Shown piece by piece: positions 50,514-58,683 of a stretch of 64,000 bases of DNA. Each line of letters opens with the position of its first letter. Position 1 is the first letter of the stretch. Position numbers and translations under genes: made by a program. Under the pieces are notes generated by a model. The model saw only the letters and a program-made list of their open reading frames with translations, was not told the origin of the DNA and did no database searches. This DNA is from an uncultured Eubacteriales bacterium. GTDB lineage: Bacteria > Bacillota > Clostridia > Oscillospirales > CAG-272. The stretch is from contig CAJLXA010000001.1 of assembly GCA_905210485.1 (NCBI GenBank), positions 41,004 to 105,003 of the forward strand, in the 5' to 3' direction.

Positions 50514-51704
50514 TCATTTGATCGGCTTTGTCCAGGGCTCGTCCCCTGTCCCCTCGGTATAAATTTTGGGGGCGCCGTTCGTATCGTAATGCCAATAAGC
50601 GCCGGGGTTGTTTTTCGGTTTGGTGCTGCTGTAGAAATATACTTTCAGAAGTCCGCGGGTCTCCAGTGCGCCGATGGTCGCGGAAACATTTTCAACCTCC
50701 GCCCATTCGACAATACCGCCGGCATAAAGTACATACTTCAGATTGGCATAGCCGGTCAATGCGCCGTCACCGATATACTTCACCGTTTTCGGAATAATCA
50801 GCGATACGGCTCCCTCGACGGAAACGCCCTCTTTTGCCAGTCTGATAACCTTTCTGCCCCGTCCGTCATCGGCAGGAATCGTCATGACGGGCGACGACGA
50901 AGCGCCGACATGATACACTTCGCAGGTCTCGTTGTCCAGCGGATAGAAATGGAATCCGTTACGCGTAGGCGGCACCGGCAGGCACGAGCTTTCCACATAC
51001 GCGTCGCAACCGGGATTCCGGCATTTGCGCGCCCGCGTACCGAAAGTATCTTCGCCGGGTTGCACAATCACGGATACCGGCTCGGCTTCATAGGCATGGC
51101 CGGTCGCCGGGATTGAACGGGTCTCCGTCTTACTGCAAATGGTGCAGGAGCGTTTTTCGCGGCCGAGCGCCTCACAGGACGCGGCAAATTCCACTTCCCA
51201 GTCCGTATACGCGTGCTCGGTCGGAGCGAGCGACTGTGTTTCGACGTAACTGCAGTTTTTACATGTGCGCAACTTTTTGCCGCCTGCCTCACAGGTCGTT
51301 CCCGGCTCCGCGCGCCAGTCGCCGAAATCGTGCGCGTCGTAAGGTCCGTCCGAGAAACCGGCGGCCTGCGGGTCGTCCGCCCCCGGATATGCGCCGCAAT
51401 GGCATATCTTATAATAGACGGCCGCCGCCGTGCAGGTAGCGGGCGTTTTCAGGTTCCGTCCGTCGGAAAGAACCGTTTCTTCCGTATAACTGTGCGCGAG
51501 TTTTTCGGTTTCCCGTACTTCCTCCGCGCCGCATTTTGTGCAACGGCGCACATCGTAACCGATGGCTGTGCAGGTCGGAGCGTCTTTCACCGTCCACTCT
51601 CCGTATGTATGGTCACATTCGCCGCATGAAGCAAGAAACAGAACGCCTATTGCCAGAAGGAGCATCGGCAAAAGAACCCGAAGTGTATTCCGCAATGTTT
51701 TCAT
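50514..51704 (-). CDS. Surface lipoprotein with repeated Cys motifs and LRR-like end
   Basis: A 396-residue lipoprotein (lipobox LASC near 26-29). It has three to four repeats of about 45 residues with the pattern PTCT.IGYD.RRCTKCG, TTCEAGGKKLRTCKNC, SCEALGREKRSCTICS, each a Cys pair in a zinc-ribbon-like or disulfide layout, linked by HaYtdW segments. The C-terminal region (GAVSLIIPKTVKYIGDGALTGYANLKYVLYAGG, about 330-365) is a BspA-like leucine-rich repeat. This is typical of large Clostridia surface proteins. AAGGAG is 7 nt before the ATG at 51704. It lies 65 bp after the cyclophilin gene and may be cotranscribed with it. Function unknown; likely surface adhesion or binding. Confidence 0.78.
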   Translation of the reverse strand: MKTLRNTLRVLLPMLLLAIGVLFLASCGECDHTYGEWTVKDAPTCTAIGYDVRRCTKCGAEEVRETEKLAHSYTEETVLSDGRNLKTPATCTAAAVYYKICHCGAYPGADDPQAAGFSDGPYDAHDFGDWRAEPGTTCEAGGKKLRTCKNCSYVETQSLAPTEHAYTDWEVEFAASCEALGREKRSCTICSKTETRSIPATGHAYEAEPVSVIVQPGEDTFGTRARKCRNPGCDAYVESSCLPVPPTRNGFHFYPLDNETCEVYHVGASSSPVMTIPADDGRGRKVIRLAKEGVSVEGAVSLIIPKTVKYIGDGALTGYANLKYVLYAGGIVEWAEVENVSATIGALETRGLLKVYFYSSTKPKNNPGAYWHYDTNGAPKIYTEGTGDEPWTKPIK

Positions 51705-51769
51705 AGGCATCTCCTTTTCTGTCGCACGGCGTTCCGGCATTGACTGCCGGAGCACCCTGTTCTATCCGT

Positions 51770-52411
51770 TTATTTTTTACCGAGAACCTGATCCACCGTC
51801 TCTTGCGACACAAACCGCACCTGTTTCATAGCCACCGGCGTTTTCGGTTTGTCCCGTGAATCGGTTTCCACCTTTTCGATAGCCATCACCGTTTCCATGC
51901 CGTATATCACGCGGCCGAACGCCGCGTACTGGCCGTCCAGGTGGGAGGCGGTCGCCGTGCAGATGAAAAACTGTGACGACGCGGAATTATAATTGTTCGA
52001 CCGCGCCATGGAGATCACGCCTTTTTCGTGACGGATCGGGTTATTATACCCGTTGGCCGAGAACTCCCCTTTGATGGTGTTCTGCGAACCGCCGGTTCCG
52101 TTGCCGAGCGGGTCGCCGCCCTGTATCATAAATCCCTCGATCACGCGGTGAAAGGTGAGTCCGTCGTAAAAATGATCGGCCACCAGACGCTTGAAATTTG
52201 CCACCGTGATCGGCGCCGCTTCGGGATCGAGCTCCACGATAAAACGGCGACCGTCGTTCATCATAAACTCCGCATAATTGCTGTCATCCACATAGATGCT
52301 CTCATACGTTTTGTCCTTGCAGGAGATAAGGGAAACGGAGAAAAACGAGAAAAGCAAAATACAAAGAAGCAATCGGGACATAACCCGGACAATTGTTCGG
52401 TTTTGGCGCAT
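51770..52411 (-). CDS. Peptidyl-prolyl isomerase (cyclophilin), lipoprotein
   Basis: A 213-residue cyclophilin that speeds proline isomerisation. The lipobox SLISC near 27-31 places it outside the membrane. The core reads MNDGRRFIVELDPEAAPITVANF, FYDGLTFHRVIEGFMIQGGDPLGNGTGGSQNTIKGEFS (the catalytic Arg in FHRV and the Gln in MIQGGD), then GVISMARSNNYNSASSQFFI and GRVIYGMETV. The start at 52411 follows AGAGG. A second extracytoplasmic folding factor besides the PrsA-like protein at 45175. Confidence 0.93.
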   Translation of the reverse strand: MRQNRTIVRVMSRLLLCILLFSFFSVSLISCKDKTYESIYVDDSNYAEFMMNDGRRFIVELDPEAAPITVANFKRLVADHFYDGLTFHRVIEGFMIQGGDPLGNGTGGSQNTIKGEFSANGYNNPIRHEKGVISMARSNNYNSASSQFFICTATASHLDGQYAAFGRVIYGMETVMAIEKVETDSRDKPKTPVAMKQVRFVSQETVDQVLGKK

Positions 52412-52503
52412 AATAGTACCTCTCGCGGCTGAAAAGTGAAGAATTCCACCGTGTATACACCGTTAAAAGTTGTCGGTATACGCGGCAATTTTGCTACCTC
52501 TTT

Positions 52504-52532
52504 ATTTTAACACAGTGTAACAAAAAAATCAA
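52504..52532 (-). promoter_or_regulatory. Promoter of the cyclophilin gene
   Basis: On the minus strand TTGATT, 17 bp, TAAAAT. Confidence 0.6.
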
Positions 52533-52822
52533 GCGGATTTCACACCGTTTTGCATATTATTAACAAAGAGCCGGGGAACTTCCGGTTTTTCCCAAATATT
52601 TTCCCTTTGCTAAGGAAAAAATCCGCATTTTTTATGAAAAAAGCCGTGTTTGTCAATAAAAATTTACAAAACAACCTTTTATTTCCATCGCTTCCGGCGT
52701 TGCATATCCCGCGTCGCGACCGACCGTACCGATACGGCGTTTTTGCGCCGCTCCCGCCGTACCGACGCATTTCCCGTAACGCAAAAAATACGGAGAACGC
52801 GTCCGCCTCCGAATGAAAGTAT
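52533..52822. other. Intergenic stretch downstream of rplL
   Basis: No gene seen. It holds one doubtful further copy of the 23-bp element (52647-52669, inverted: TTGTAAAT, 4 nt, ATTGACAAACA). Confidence 0.4.
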
Positions 52823-52866
52823 AAAAAATCCGCCCGCTGTGCGAACAGGTGCGCACCGCGGACGGA
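52823..52866 (-). terminator. Terminator of the rplJ-rplL operon
   Basis: Long imperfect stem TCCG.CCGC..TGCG/CGCA..GCGG.CGGA then TTTTTT on the minus strand. Confidence 0.8.
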
Positions 52867-52883
52867 CATGATACAGAGTAAAA

Positions 52884-53261
52884 TTACTTAATTTCGACTT
52901 CTGCGCCGGCAGCTTTGAGAGCTTCGGCAACCTTATCGGCTTCTTCCTTGGAAACGCCGTTCTTGATCGGCTGGGGAAGAGATTCAACAAGGTCTTTTGC
53001 TTCTTTCAGGCCGAGGTTGGGGTTGATTTCGCGGACAGCCTTGATAACAGCGAGTTTCTTGTCGCCGGCAGCCTTGATGATAACGTCAAATTCGGTCTTT
53101 TCTTCAGCAGCGGGAGCAGCGCCTGCAACAGCAGCGCCTGCAACGGCTACGGGAGCGGCGGAAACGCCGAATTCTTCTTCGAGAGCCTTAACGAGATCGT
53201 TGAGTTCGAGAATGGTGAGACCCTTAACAAGGTCCAGAATCTGAGTGGTCTTTTCGTTCAT
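52884..53261 (-). CDS. rplL: Ribosomal protein L7/L12
   Basis: The 125-residue stalk protein that recruits translation factors: N-terminal dimer helices ([29 protein letters not shown]), an Ala/Pro hinge ([12 protein letters not shown]) and the C-terminal factor-binding domain ([26 protein letters not shown] to the end). It follows rplJ by 61 bp. A terminator comes next, so rpoBC does not follow directly as it does in many bacteria. Confidence 0.97.
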   Translation of the reverse strand: MNEKTTQILDLVKGLTILELNDLVKALEEEFGVSAAPVAVAGAAVAGAAPAAEEKTEFDVIIKAAGDKKLAVIKAVREINPNLGLKEAKDLVESLPQPIKNGVSKEEADKVAEALKAAGAEVEIK

Positions 53262-53322
53262 GGTAAAATACCTCCAAATTTTTTATACGGTTATTTTATA
53301 TTTCTGTAATGGGAACCGACGC

Positions 53323-53832
53323 TTATTCGGCGCTTTCGGCGCTGTCTTTGTCGATCTTCGCCTGAAGTACGCGGGCAAAGCTGTAAAGGCCGGACATAAG
53401 GCTTCCGAGCATTCTGCCGACAAGCACTTCGCGGGAAGGAATGCTGGCAAGTTCGTTCACCTTTGCCGCGTCGATAACACCGCCGTCAATAAAGCCGGCC
53501 TTGATTTCAAAGGAGTCGATCTTCTCGGCATATTCCTTCATAATCTTGGCGGGAGCAACGGGATCGGTAGCGCTGATGGCGATAGCGGTCATGCCTTCGA
53601 GATACTGCTTCATTTCACCGAAGCCTGCGATGTCGCATGCTCTGCCGGTGAGCGTGTTCTTCATAACGGTGTATTCCACACCCGCTTTGCGAAGAGTCGC
53701 GCGAAGCTTTGTATCGTCTTCGACCTTGATGCCTTCGTACTTAACCAGTACGCCGGACTGCGCGTTTTTCAGTTTCTCGGCGAGTTCAGCAACAACGTTC
53801 TGCTTTGCCGCCAGAATCTTACTGCTTGGCAT
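53323..53832 (-). CDS. rplJ: Ribosomal protein L10
   Basis: The 169-residue stalk base that binds 23S rRNA and carries L7/L12 dimers: the N-terminal globular part with GVLVKYEGIKVEDDTKLRATLRKAGVEYTVMKNTL and the C-terminal helix (LASIPSREVLVGRMLGSLMSGLYSFARVLQ). It is the first gene after the L10 leader, where the protein represses its own transcript. Confidence 0.97.
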   Translation of the reverse strand: MPSSKILAAKQNVVAELAEKLKNAQSGVLVKYEGIKVEDDTKLRATLRKAGVEYTVMKNTLTGRACDIAGFGEMKQYLEGMTAIAISATDPVAPAKIMKEYAEKIDSFEIKAGFIDGGVIDAAKVNELASIPSREVLVGRMLGSLMSGLYSFARVLQAKIDKDSAESAE

Positions 53833-53862
53833 ATTCTATACCTCCGTATCAATTTTTGCAAA

Positions 53863-54003
53863 TAAAAAATCCTTTGCCGCTTTCGGAAACAAAAGCCGGG
53901 CAAAGGATAAATAGGCGCCATGACACGTCATGCTTATCTACTATCGTTCACCTCGGCAGGGTGGCGTTTCCGCTTTTACGGTAACCTGCTGTCTTAGGAT
54001 AAC
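53863..54003 (-). promoter_or_regulatory. Ribosomal L10 leader with attenuator
   Basis: On the minus strand the transcript holds CTAAGACAGCAGGTTACCG and CGCCACCCTGCCGAGGT, the conserved parts of the L10 leader, then an attenuator stem CCTTTGCC/GGCAAAGG (53871-53906) followed by ATTTTTT. Binding of L10-L12 is expected to end transcription early. Confidence 0.9.
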
Positions 54004-54009
54004 ATAGGT

Positions 54010-54038
54010 ATTATATCGCACATAAACATATTTGTCAA
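54010..54038 (-). promoter_or_regulatory. Consensus promoter of rplJ-rplL
   Basis: On the minus strand TTGACA, 17 bp, TATAAT. Confidence 0.88.
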
Positions 54039-54121
54039 TAGGTTTTTCGCAATTTTCCGCTTTCGTACGAAAAATATTTTCCTGTCCCGGAAATATCCGC
54101 CTCTTACGGTTTATTTCCGGT

Positions 54122-55033
54122 TCATTTATCGTACGGTCGTTTTTCTTTCAGCGCGTCATAGATCGCGCGGTAACTTAAAAAGCGGCTTTCGGGAATATCC
54201 CCCGCGGCGACCGCACGGCGCACTGCACATTCTTCCTCTTTCGTATGCGTGCAATCGGCATAACGGCAGCGGCCGAGATAGGGGGAGAATTCGGGGAATG
54301 TATGCGGTAAATCCGCCAATGAAAAAAAGTCGAACCGGGTGAAGTCCAAAAGGCTGAAACCGGGCGTATCGGCAAGATAGCCGCCGAAAAGCGGGAACAG
54401 TTCCACCGCGCGGGTCGTATGTCTGCCGCGTTCAATCCGGGCGCTGATGTCGCCCGTTTCAAGGGCAAGCGACGGAAAAAGCGCGTTGAGCAACGTGGAT
54501 TTCCCCACGCCGGACGCCCCGGCAAACGCGGCGGAACGGCCACCGGCGAGGACGTTTTCCACATATGAGGAAAGCGGGCGGAGTCCGTCGCCCTGCATGG
54601 CGCTGACCGTGAAAGTGGGAATTCCCACCTTATTATATATAGAAGAAAGGCGCGCGGTTTCACGGTCGGAAAGTTCCGATTTTGTAAAAACCATTACCGG
54701 GGAAATACCGGCGTGCGTGAGAATCGCCGTCATTTTATCAAGCGTCGACAGTATCGGCGCCGGGTGCGTCACCGCCGCCACAACAAAAAGAGTATCGAGA
54801 TTGCTGACGGGCGGCCGGATCAGCATGTTTTTCCGCGGTTTCAGTTCGCGTATTACCACGTCGTCCGGCAAATCGCCGACGGCGAGCGAGACCGCGTCCC
54901 CCACAAGCGCGCGGTTCTCATCGCGCCGCAAAGCGCCTTTGGCGCGCGTACGGTAAACCTGTCCGTCTTCGGCAAGCACGCGGTAAAGGCCACCGAGACC
55001 GCCGAGTATTTTTCCGTCAAGGATACGCGTCAT
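54122..55033 (-). CDS. rsgA: Ribosome small-subunit GTPase RsgA
   Basis: Circularly permuted GTPase that tests the maturing 30S subunit. The 303-residue protein has an OB domain (1-70), the permuted G-motifs in the order G4 (VFTKSEL, with TKSE in place of NKxD), G1 GASGVGKSTLLN, G3 DTPGFS, and a C-terminal zinc knuckle with CRYADCTHTKEEEC. It overlaps prkC by ATGA and is the last gene of the operon that begins with priA. Confidence 0.95.
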   Translation of the reverse strand: MTRILDGKILGGLGGLYRVLAEDGQVYRTRAKGALRRDENRALVGDAVSLAVGDLPDDVVIRELKPRKNMLIRPPVSNLDTLFVVAAVTHPAPILSTLDKMTAILTHAGISPVMVFTKSELSDRETARLSSIYNKVGIPTFTVSAMQGDGLRPLSSYVENVLAGGRSAAFAGASGVGKSTLLNALFPSLALETGDISARIERGRHTTRAVELFPLFGGYLADTPGFSLLDFTRFDFFSLADLPHTFPEFSPYLGRCRYADCTHTKEEECAVRRAVAAGDIPESRFLSYRAIYDALKEKRPYDK

Positions 55034-56646
55034 CCGATACCCCCTCCGACGGTAAGCGTCAGCGCGTCGGAAACGCGTACCGCTACGTCTTCGCCCGCCG
55101 ATACCGACTGCGAAAGAACGCGGCCGCGCTCTCCGGCAACCACCGTTACACGATAATAGATTCCGTTTTCATTCAGCCATTGTACAGCCTCGGCTTCGGT
55201 TTTCCCGATGAGGTCCGTCATCGGGAGTGTGCGGCGCGGTCCCGTCGATACGGTAAGCGTGACAAGACTGCCGGCGACCGGCGTTCCGTCCGGCGACACG
55301 ATCTGCATAACGGTTCCTTCCGCCGCACTGTCGCTTGACACATAGACGACGGAAACGATAAGACCCGCGCTTTCGAGAGCCGCGCGCGCCTCCGTTTCGG
55401 TGGAAGGAAGATCGGCAAGCGATACGGGCATACGACCGAGGCTGACCGTCAGCGTTACGCGTATCGTATCCGCATAACTTCCGCCCGGAGCCGGCGTCTG
55501 CGCCGCCACGCACCCTGCCGGAACACTGTCGCTGTATGTATATTCCACGTTTTCTATCGCGATATGTGAACCATAGTTTACATTTTCGTCGTAATATTCC
55601 CCGATAAGCGACGGCATGAGTTGCGGTTCGCGGGACTTCTCATAGCGGGATATCAGAATGATTGTGAGTATCAGCAGAACGGCTGCCACGCCGGAAACAA
55701 CGCCGATTGCGGCGGGGAGAACGGAAGAATTGCGCGCCGCGGTGCGGCGGATACCCGTCTGCGTGGAAGGATGAAGACTGAAATCCCCGAACACATACGA
55801 CGGTTTCTTTGCCAGTTTTTCCACGGCGCGGAGCATCTCGTCCGCGTTGCGGAAACGGCGGTCGGGATTCTTCTGCATGGCCGTCAGTATAATCTGTTCA
55901 AGACCGACGGGAATCGTCGGATCGAGAGCGCGCGGCGGCGCCGGCGTATCGGTAACCTGCCGCATAGCGATCTCGGAGGGCGTACTGCCGGTGAAAGGCA
56001 GAACGCCCGTTGCCATTTCGTAAAGCAAAATACCGAAAGAATAGATGTCGCTCCGGGCGTCGACGGGATTTCCCGCGGCCTGTTCCGGGCTTATGTAATG
56101 GGCGGTGCCGACGGCGTGCCGGTCTCCGTCAAACGCGTCGCCGCCCGGCAGTTTGGCGATGCCGAAATCCATCACTTTCAGTTTTCCGGTCTTTGTCAGA
56201 ATGATGTTCTGCGGCTTCACGTCACGATGAACGATCTGCTTCTTATGCGCGGCCGACAGCGCCTGCAGAACCTGCCGCGCACAACTGATGATCTCCCCGG
56301 TGGGTATTTTCATCATGCGCGCGTGGCGGTTGTCCATATATTCGCGTAAAGTCGTCCCGTCGATATACTCCATTACAAGATAGCGGTCGTTTCCTTCCGC
56401 CCCCGCGCGGTAAAGCCGGACGATATTTTCGTGCGACAGGGCGGAAACCGCTTCCGCTTCCGTCAGGAAACTGAGGTGATTCTGTTCGCCGTCATCTCCG
56501 CCGTCAAACAGTTTCACGCTTACCTGTATGCCGGTCTCGGTATCATAAGCGCGGAACACCGCCCCGGAAGCGCCGCTGCCGAGCAGATCAAGAAGTTTAT
56601 ATCGGCCGTCCAGAAGCCGTCCGATGTCCAACCGAAAGTCCCTCAT
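55030..56646 (-). CDS. prkC: Ser/Thr protein kinase with PASTA domains
   Basis: A 538-residue transmembrane kinase that senses cell-wall muropeptides or lipid II. The kinase domain (about 1-270) shows LLGSGASGAVFRAYD, the Lys in VSVKLFD, HRDVKPQNI, DFGIAKL and SPEQAAG. A membrane helix lies near 308-330, followed by three extracellular PASTA repeats (from about 343 to the end; e.g. LPMTDLIGKTEAEAVQWLNENG). It is encoded next to its phosphatase and upstream of rsgA, the standard Firmicutes order. AAGGAA is 8 nt before the ATG. Confidence 0.95.
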   Translation of the reverse strand: MRDFRLDIGRLLDGRYKLLDLLGSGASGAVFRAYDTETGIQVSVKLFDGGDDGEQNHLSFLTEAEAVSALSHENIVRLYRAGAEGNDRYLVMEYIDGTTLREYMDNRHARMMKIPTGEIISCARQVLQALSAAHKKQIVHRDVKPQNIILTKTGKLKVMDFGIAKLPGGDAFDGDRHAVGTAHYISPEQAAGNPVDARSDIYSFGILLYEMATGVLPFTGSTPSEIAMRQVTDTPAPPRALDPTIPVGLEQIILTAMQKNPDRRFRNADEMLRAVEKLAKKPSYVFGDFSLHPSTQTGIRRTAARNSSVLPAAIGVVSGVAAVLLILTIILISRYEKSREPQLMPSLIGEYYDENVNYGSHIAIENVEYTYSDSVPAGCVAAQTPAPGGSYADTIRVTLTVSLGRMPVSLADLPSTETEARAALESAGLIVSVVYVSSDSAAEGTVMQIVSPDGTPVAGSLVTLTVSTGPRRTLPMTDLIGKTEAEAVQWLNENGIYYRVTVVAGERGRVLSQSVSAGEDVAVRVSDALTLTVGGGIG

Positions 56647-56744
56647 TCGTTGTTCCTTTCCCGTATATCCGTATAAATTCTTATCCGATTATCCGATTTT
56701 TCCATAGTCGTCGTAAAAGTATGCCCATATGCCGTACCCGCCGT

Positions 56745-57449
56745 TTACGGTACGTCATGAAACAAAACGACCGCCGTCATATTATCGTTTCCCGCGCATG
56801 ACGCGGCGTCTCCGACCAGCATCTCCGCGGCCTCCGACGGCGCATACGCACGGCGTAAGCAGGACGAAAGCGCCGCTGTGTCCAGCGCATTATGCAGACC
56901 GTCTGTGGTAAGGAGAAAACGGTCGCCCCGGCGGAGCGAGACCGTCGTCACGTCCGGCACGGCCTCCGCAAGAACGCCGACAGCCCGCGTCAGAACCGTG
57001 CTTCTGTTTTCCCCGGCGGCCGTATGATCCGCCGTCAGAAGGCGGAGTTTTTCTCCCCGCAAAAGCCAGACGCGGCTGTCGCCCACATGCAGAATATACG
57101 CATATTTTCCGTAGAGGAACAGGGCGGCAAGCGTTGTCCCCATTCCCGAAAGCGCGACGTCTGTTTCCGCCTCGTCGTAAACGGCGCGGTTTGCCGCATT
57201 CAAAGCCTCGGTCAATGCGGCCTTGACGGTTTCCGTTGCCGTTTTCTTCGGAAAAAAGCGCGTTCTTTCTTTTAACGTATAAGAAAAAATATCCGCCGCA
57301 AGCGTCGCGGCGCGCAGTCCGCCGGCGCGGCCGCCCATGCCGTCGCATATAAGGCAAAGCACGCCGTCATTTACGGCGCAGATGCGGGAAACGTCCTGAT
57401 TTTCTTTGCGGATATGACCGCATGCTGTTGCGCTTGCTGTCAGATTCAA
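56745..57449 (-). CDS. PP2C-family protein phosphatase
   Basis: A 234-residue Ser/Thr phosphatase (Stp1/PrpC) that reverses PrkC action. Metal-binding motifs are visible: RKENQDVSRI, LICDGMGGRAGG, GMGTTLAALFLYGKYAYILHVGDSR (ordered as in the family), LLTTDGLHN and GNDNMTAVVL. It starts with TTG, with AAGGGG 9 nt upstream. It lies between rlmN and prkC. The 98-bp gap to prkC contains no terminator. Confidence 0.93.
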   Translation of the reverse strand: MNLTASATACGHIRKENQDVSRICAVNDGVLCLICDGMGGRAGGLRAATLAADIFSYTLKERTRFFPKKTATETVKAALTEALNAANRAVYDEAETDVALSGMGTTLAALFLYGKYAYILHVGDSRVWLLRGEKLRLLTADHTAAGENRSTVLTRAVGVLAEAVPDVTTVSLRRGDRFLLTTDGLHNALDTAALSSCLRRAYAPSEAAEMLVGDAASCAGNDNMTAVVLFHDVP

Positions 57450-57467
57450 TACTTATTACCCCTTGAT

Positions 57468-57490
57468 TTGTAAATATATGATTACATTTT
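57468..57490. repeat. 23-bp near-palindromic intergenic element, copy 7
   Basis: TTGTAAAT, 4 nt, GATTACATTTT, followed by a GGCAGAT/ATCTGCC dyad. It lies 24 nt from the rlmN stop, inside the operon. Confidence 0.45.
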
Positions 57491-57514
57491 GGCAGATAAT
57501 CTGCCGTATATGAA

Positions 57515-58681
57515 TTACACCGTCGCATCGTTGCCCGACGGTACCGTGCCATCGGGAACGCTTTCTGTCGCGTCTTTCTGTTTCTCGGAAAGGCGGCGTA
57601 ACTGTCCGCAGGCGGCATTCACGTCGGCGCCGAGACGGCGGCGAACCGTGGCCGTAATCCCCAATTTTCCGAGCGTGGCCGCAAAACGATCGGCCTCCCC
57701 CTTGGTTCCGCGCACAAACGCGCGTTCCTTGACTTCATTCACGCGGATAAGGTTTACATGGATCGGCGCGTCGGTGCCGCGAAAAGCGTTTTTCAGCAAG
57801 GCGGCCAAAGTACGCGCGTCGGCGTCGCGGTCGTTCTTTCCGGAAAGCAACGTATATTCAAAGGAGATGCGGCGCCCGGTTCTTGTATAATAATAACGGC
57901 AGGCGTCAAGCAGCGAAGAAAGCGGATACCGACGGTTAACGGGCATAATGGACGAACGCTGTTCGTCGGTCGGCGCATGGAGCGAAATCGAAAGCGTGAT
58001 CGGCAGTTCCTCTTCGGCAAGCCGCCGTATCCCCGGCACAACGCCGCAGGTGGAAAGCGATATATGACGGTATCCGATGCACAGGCCGTCCTTATGGTTG
58101 ACAAGGCGAAGAAAGCGGATGACATTATCGTAATTGTCGAGCGGTTCGCCGATCCCCATCATCACAATGTTGTCAATGCGAAGCCCGCTGTCCCGCGTCG
58201 CGGCAACGACCTGACCGAGAAGTTCGGACGCACGGAGATCGCGGACTTTACCGCCGATCGTGGAGGCGCAGAACGCGCACCCCATACGGCAACCGACCTG
58301 ACTGGAGATACACAGCGTATTTCCGTGGTGATAACGCATCAGAACACTTTCGACACATTCTCCGTCATAAAGACGGAACAGATACTTCACCGTCCCGTCG
58401 ATGGCGCTTGTCAGTTTTCTCTCCACAGTCGGACAGAGAAAAAGCGCATTTGTTTTCAGTTTTTCCCGAAGCGTACGCGGCAGATTCAGCATTTCATCGG
58501 GAGACGCGCCCCGCGTAAGCCAGTAAAATATCTGTGCGGCGCGATATTTCGGTTCTCCGAACGTCCGTAACCAAGCCTCCAGTTCTTCCGGCATAAGAGA
58601 CATAATATCGGTTTTTTCGTTCCCGGAAGACGGCTCCGTTATGGTACAGGCTTCTTTTTCGGATAACGGTGTGTCGGTCAT
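57515..58681 (-). CDS. rlmN: Dual-specificity RNA methyltransferase RlmN
   Basis: Radical-SAM enzyme that methylates C2 of A2503 in 23S rRNA and A37 of some tRNAs. The 388-residue protein has the motif SSQVGCRMGCAFCAS (three cluster cysteines), GIGEPLDNYDNV for SAM, and a late Cys in NAACGQLR, the methyl-carrying residue. The first 25 residues (polar, TDTPLSEKEAC) extend beyond the family core. AAAGGA precedes the ATG. It lies 2 bp after rsmB in the operon. Confidence 0.94.
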   Translation of the reverse strand: MTDTPLSEKEACTITEPSSGNEKTDIMSLMPEELEAWLRTFGEPKYRAAQIFYWLTRGASPDEMLNLPRTLREKLKTNALFLCPTVERKLTSAIDGTVKYLFRLYDGECVESVLMRYHHGNTLCISSQVGCRMGCAFCASTIGGKVRDLRASELLGQVVAATRDSGLRIDNIVMMGIGEPLDNYDNVIRFLRLVNHKDGLCIGYRHISLSTCGVVPGIRRLAEEELPITLSISLHAPTDEQRSSIMPVNRRYPLSSLLDACRYYYTRTGRRISFEYTLLSGKNDRDADARTLAALLKNAFRGTDAPIHVNLIRVNEVKERAFVRGTKGEADRFAATLGKLGITATVRRRLGADVNAACGQLRRLSEKQKDATESVPDGTVPSGNDATV

Positions 58682-58683
58682 AT

